Source of the DNA: Allomesorhizobium camelthorni
GTDB lineage: Bacteria; Pseudomonadota; Alphaproteobacteria; Rhizobiales; Rhizobiaceae
Direction of reading: 5' to 3'
NCBI RefSeq assembly: GCF_011045125.1
Contig: NZ_JAAKZF010000043.1
Location: 1-47,250 of the forward strand
Length of the DNA stretch: 47,250 bases
The position numbers and the translations under genes are program-made. How positions within the stretch are numbered: the stretch's first letter is position 1; each line of letters starts with the position of its first letter. The notes below the pieces were generated by a model. That model worked only from the letters and a program-made list of their open reading frames with translations, was not told the DNA's origin and made no database searches. This document shows, piece by piece, positions 46,067 to 47,250 of this stretch.

Positions 46067-47214
46067 TGGATTGATCGGAACAAAAGAGTCCGAATTGGGA
46101 TTCCCCTTGGCTTGATGGCCTGCGAGTCTACTGCATGCGCAGCGACATTTCCTTCACCGTATCTTCCGCCGAGCGTCGGCGATTGAACGCCATCACCGCG
46201 AACCCCAAGAGCCCGCAGAAACACGTCTGGCGGGCGCGGATCGTCCTTCTGAGCGGCGACGGCGTGGGCACCACGGCAATCATGGCCGAGACCGGCAAAT
46301 CCAAGACCTGCGTGTGGCGCTGGCAGGAGCGGTTCATGCATGAGGGCGTGGATGGCCTGCTTTGCGACCGCTCCCGTCCGCCGGGAAAGACGCCGGTCCC
46401 GCCGGAGCGTGTTGCCGAGATCATCCGCCTGACGCAGGAGCCGCCGCCGCATGAGGCGACCCATTGGACGCTGCGCGCGATGGCCAGGGTCGCCGGCATC
46501 GCGGCGTCGACGGTGCAGGCGATCTGGAAGGCCCACGGTCTCAGCCCGCATCGCTGGCGGCAGTTCAAGCTCTCCAACGACCCGGCCTTCGCCGACAAGC
46601 TCACGACCATCGTTGGCTTGTATGTCGATCCGCCGGCCCATGCGGTGGTGCTTTCGGTCGACGAGAAGTCGCAGATCCAGGCGCTCGACCGCACACAGCC
46701 CGGCCTGCCCATGAAGAAGGGCCGAGCCGGCACGATCACCCATGACTACAAGCGCCACGGCACGACCACGCTGTTTGCCGCTCTCAACGTGCTGGACGGC
46801 ACGGTCATCGCGCAGAACATGCAGCGCCATCGCCATCAGGAGTTCATCCGCTTCCTCAACCGCATCGAGCGCGAGGTGCCGGGCGACAAGGCCATCCACG
46901 TCATCCTCGACAACTACGCCGCACACAAGAAGGACAAGGTCCGCGCCTGGCTCGCGCGCCATCCGCGCTGGACCTTCCACTTCACGCCGACCTCCTGCTC
47001 CTGGCTCAATGCCGTCGAGGGATTCTTCGCCAAACTCACCCGGCGTAGGCTCAAGCACGGCGTCTTCCACTCCGTCGTCGATCTCCAGGCAGCCATCAAC
47101 CGCTTCGTTCGCGAATACAATGCCGACAGCCCCAAGCCATTCGTCTGGAGAGCCGATCCCGACGACATCATCGCCGCCCGAAACCGAGGGTTCCAAACGT
47201 TGGAATCAATCCAC
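46066..47214 (+). mobile_element. IS630-family insertion sequence
   Basis: GTGGATTGAT at 46066-46075 is repeated inverted as ATCAATCCAC at 47205-47214, giving an element of about 1149 bases. TA stands immediately left (46064-46065), as expected for the IS630 family, but the bases right of the other end are TC, so the usual TA duplication is not visible there. The transposase frame runs past the right repeat to 47229. Confidence 0.7.
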
Positions 47215-47229
47215 TCTCATGATTGCTGA
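46135..47229 (+). CDS. IS630-family transposase
   Basis: A 364-residue transposase of the IS630/Tc1-mariner superfamily. It has an N-terminal helix-turn-helix (TTAIMAETGKSKTCVWRWQE) and a DDE core: Asp in VVLSVDEKSQIQALDR, Asp in HVILDNYAAHKKDKV, Glu in TSCSWLNAVEGFFAKLTRR. The last six residues (HSHDC and stop) lie outside the inverted repeat: the frame reads ESIH at the tip, and the element seems to rely on the flanking bases for its stop. An intact copy would read ESIH then TAG or TAA from a TA target. Looks functional. Confidence 0.9.
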   Translation: MRSDISFTVSSAERRRLNAITANPKSPQKHVWRARIVLLSGDGVGTTAIMAETGKSKTCVWRWQERFMHEGVDGLLCDRSRPPGKTPVPPERVAEIIRLTQEPPPHEATHWTLRAMARVAGIAASTVQAIWKAHGLSPHRWRQFKLSNDPAFADKLTTIVGLYVDPPAHAVVLSVDEKSQIQALDRTQPGLPMKKGRAGTITHDYKRHGTTTLFAALNVLDGTVIAQNMQRHRHQEFIRFLNRIEREVPGDKAIHVILDNYAAHKKDKVRAWLARHPRWTFHFTPTSCSWLNAVEGFFAKLTRRRLKHGVFHSVVDLQAAINRFVREYNADSPKPFVWRADPDDIIAARNRGFQTLESIHSHDC

Positions 47230-47250
47230 CAACGGCCTTTGGCGTAGAAA

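Noticed and set aside
1-47250. CRISPR array, tRNA or rRNA genes
   Set aside because: I saw no regular direct repeats with spacers, no cloverleaf-type sequence and no rRNA-like conserved stretch; a tool search could still find a tRNA.

Overview
The base composition (GC-rich), codon use, and gene content point to an alphaproteobacterium of the Hyphomicrobiales/Rhizobiales, most likely a Mesorhizobium-like or related rhizobial genus. The content that suggests this is a Ros/MucR-type regulator, polar amino-acid ABC transporters, multi-GAF kinase plus cyclase signalling, and an IS630 transposase. This is inference from gene families, not a database match. The window reads as an accessory region: a transposon, metabolic islets, toxin-antitoxin and defence-type genes, and many broken or chimeric genes.

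Region 1 (1-7376) is the transposition end of a Tn7-like element. A minus-strand operon reads tnsA, tnsB, tnsC, tniQ, then a GNAT-fold protein and a 69-residue protein. From tnsB onward the genes overlap by 1-8 bases. A candidate right end, with TTCTCGC-type repeats and a terminal TGT/ACA, lies at 7317-7376 just outside tnsA. The left end is outside the window, and a partial plus-strand gene at the very start may be cargo.

Region 2 (7377-15267) is a graveyard with islands of intact genes. It holds an AbiEi-type antitoxin gene with an in-frame TGA and no toxin, but with a perfect inverted repeat before it, and a frameshifted serine hydrolase. Then comes an intact three-Cys-motif/TcmP pair, a GYF-RDD membrane protein, an internal fragment of an FAD monooxygenase, and a chimeric metallo-beta-lactamase/methyltransferase reading frame.

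Region 3 (15268-31872) is metabolic. It has a pterin dehydratase, an isocitrate-lyase/PEP-mutase family enzyme that reads into antisense ilvD, and ilvD itself. Two complete polar amino-acid ABC systems follow. One is read with an Lrp regulator and a saccharopine-dehydrogenase-like enzyme (19055-23848). The other is read with an aminotransferase and an RraA/HMG-aldolase-like enzyme and faces a divergent LysR gene (25934-31872). Between them lie a GFA-family protein and a MucR homologue. The second cluster looks like a route that imports an amino acid, transaminates it and splits the keto acid.

Region 4 (31873-40176) has a membrane protein, GrpB, HIT and GNAT genes, a RES-Xre toxin-antitoxin pair, and a signalling operon: a GAF histidine kinase with a damaged 5' end, a single-domain receiver, and a receiver-cyclase broken by a one-base frameshift.

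Region 5 (40177-47250) has an overlooked 52-residue proline-rich protein, a DHFR-like enzyme, and relics of a type III-like restriction operon and a serine recombinase around an intact PD-(D/E)XK-type nuclease. It ends with a divergent LysR-MFS pair, a frameshifted methyltransferase, and an IS630-family element at its 3' end. A short fragment of the same methyltransferase recurs at about 32 kb.
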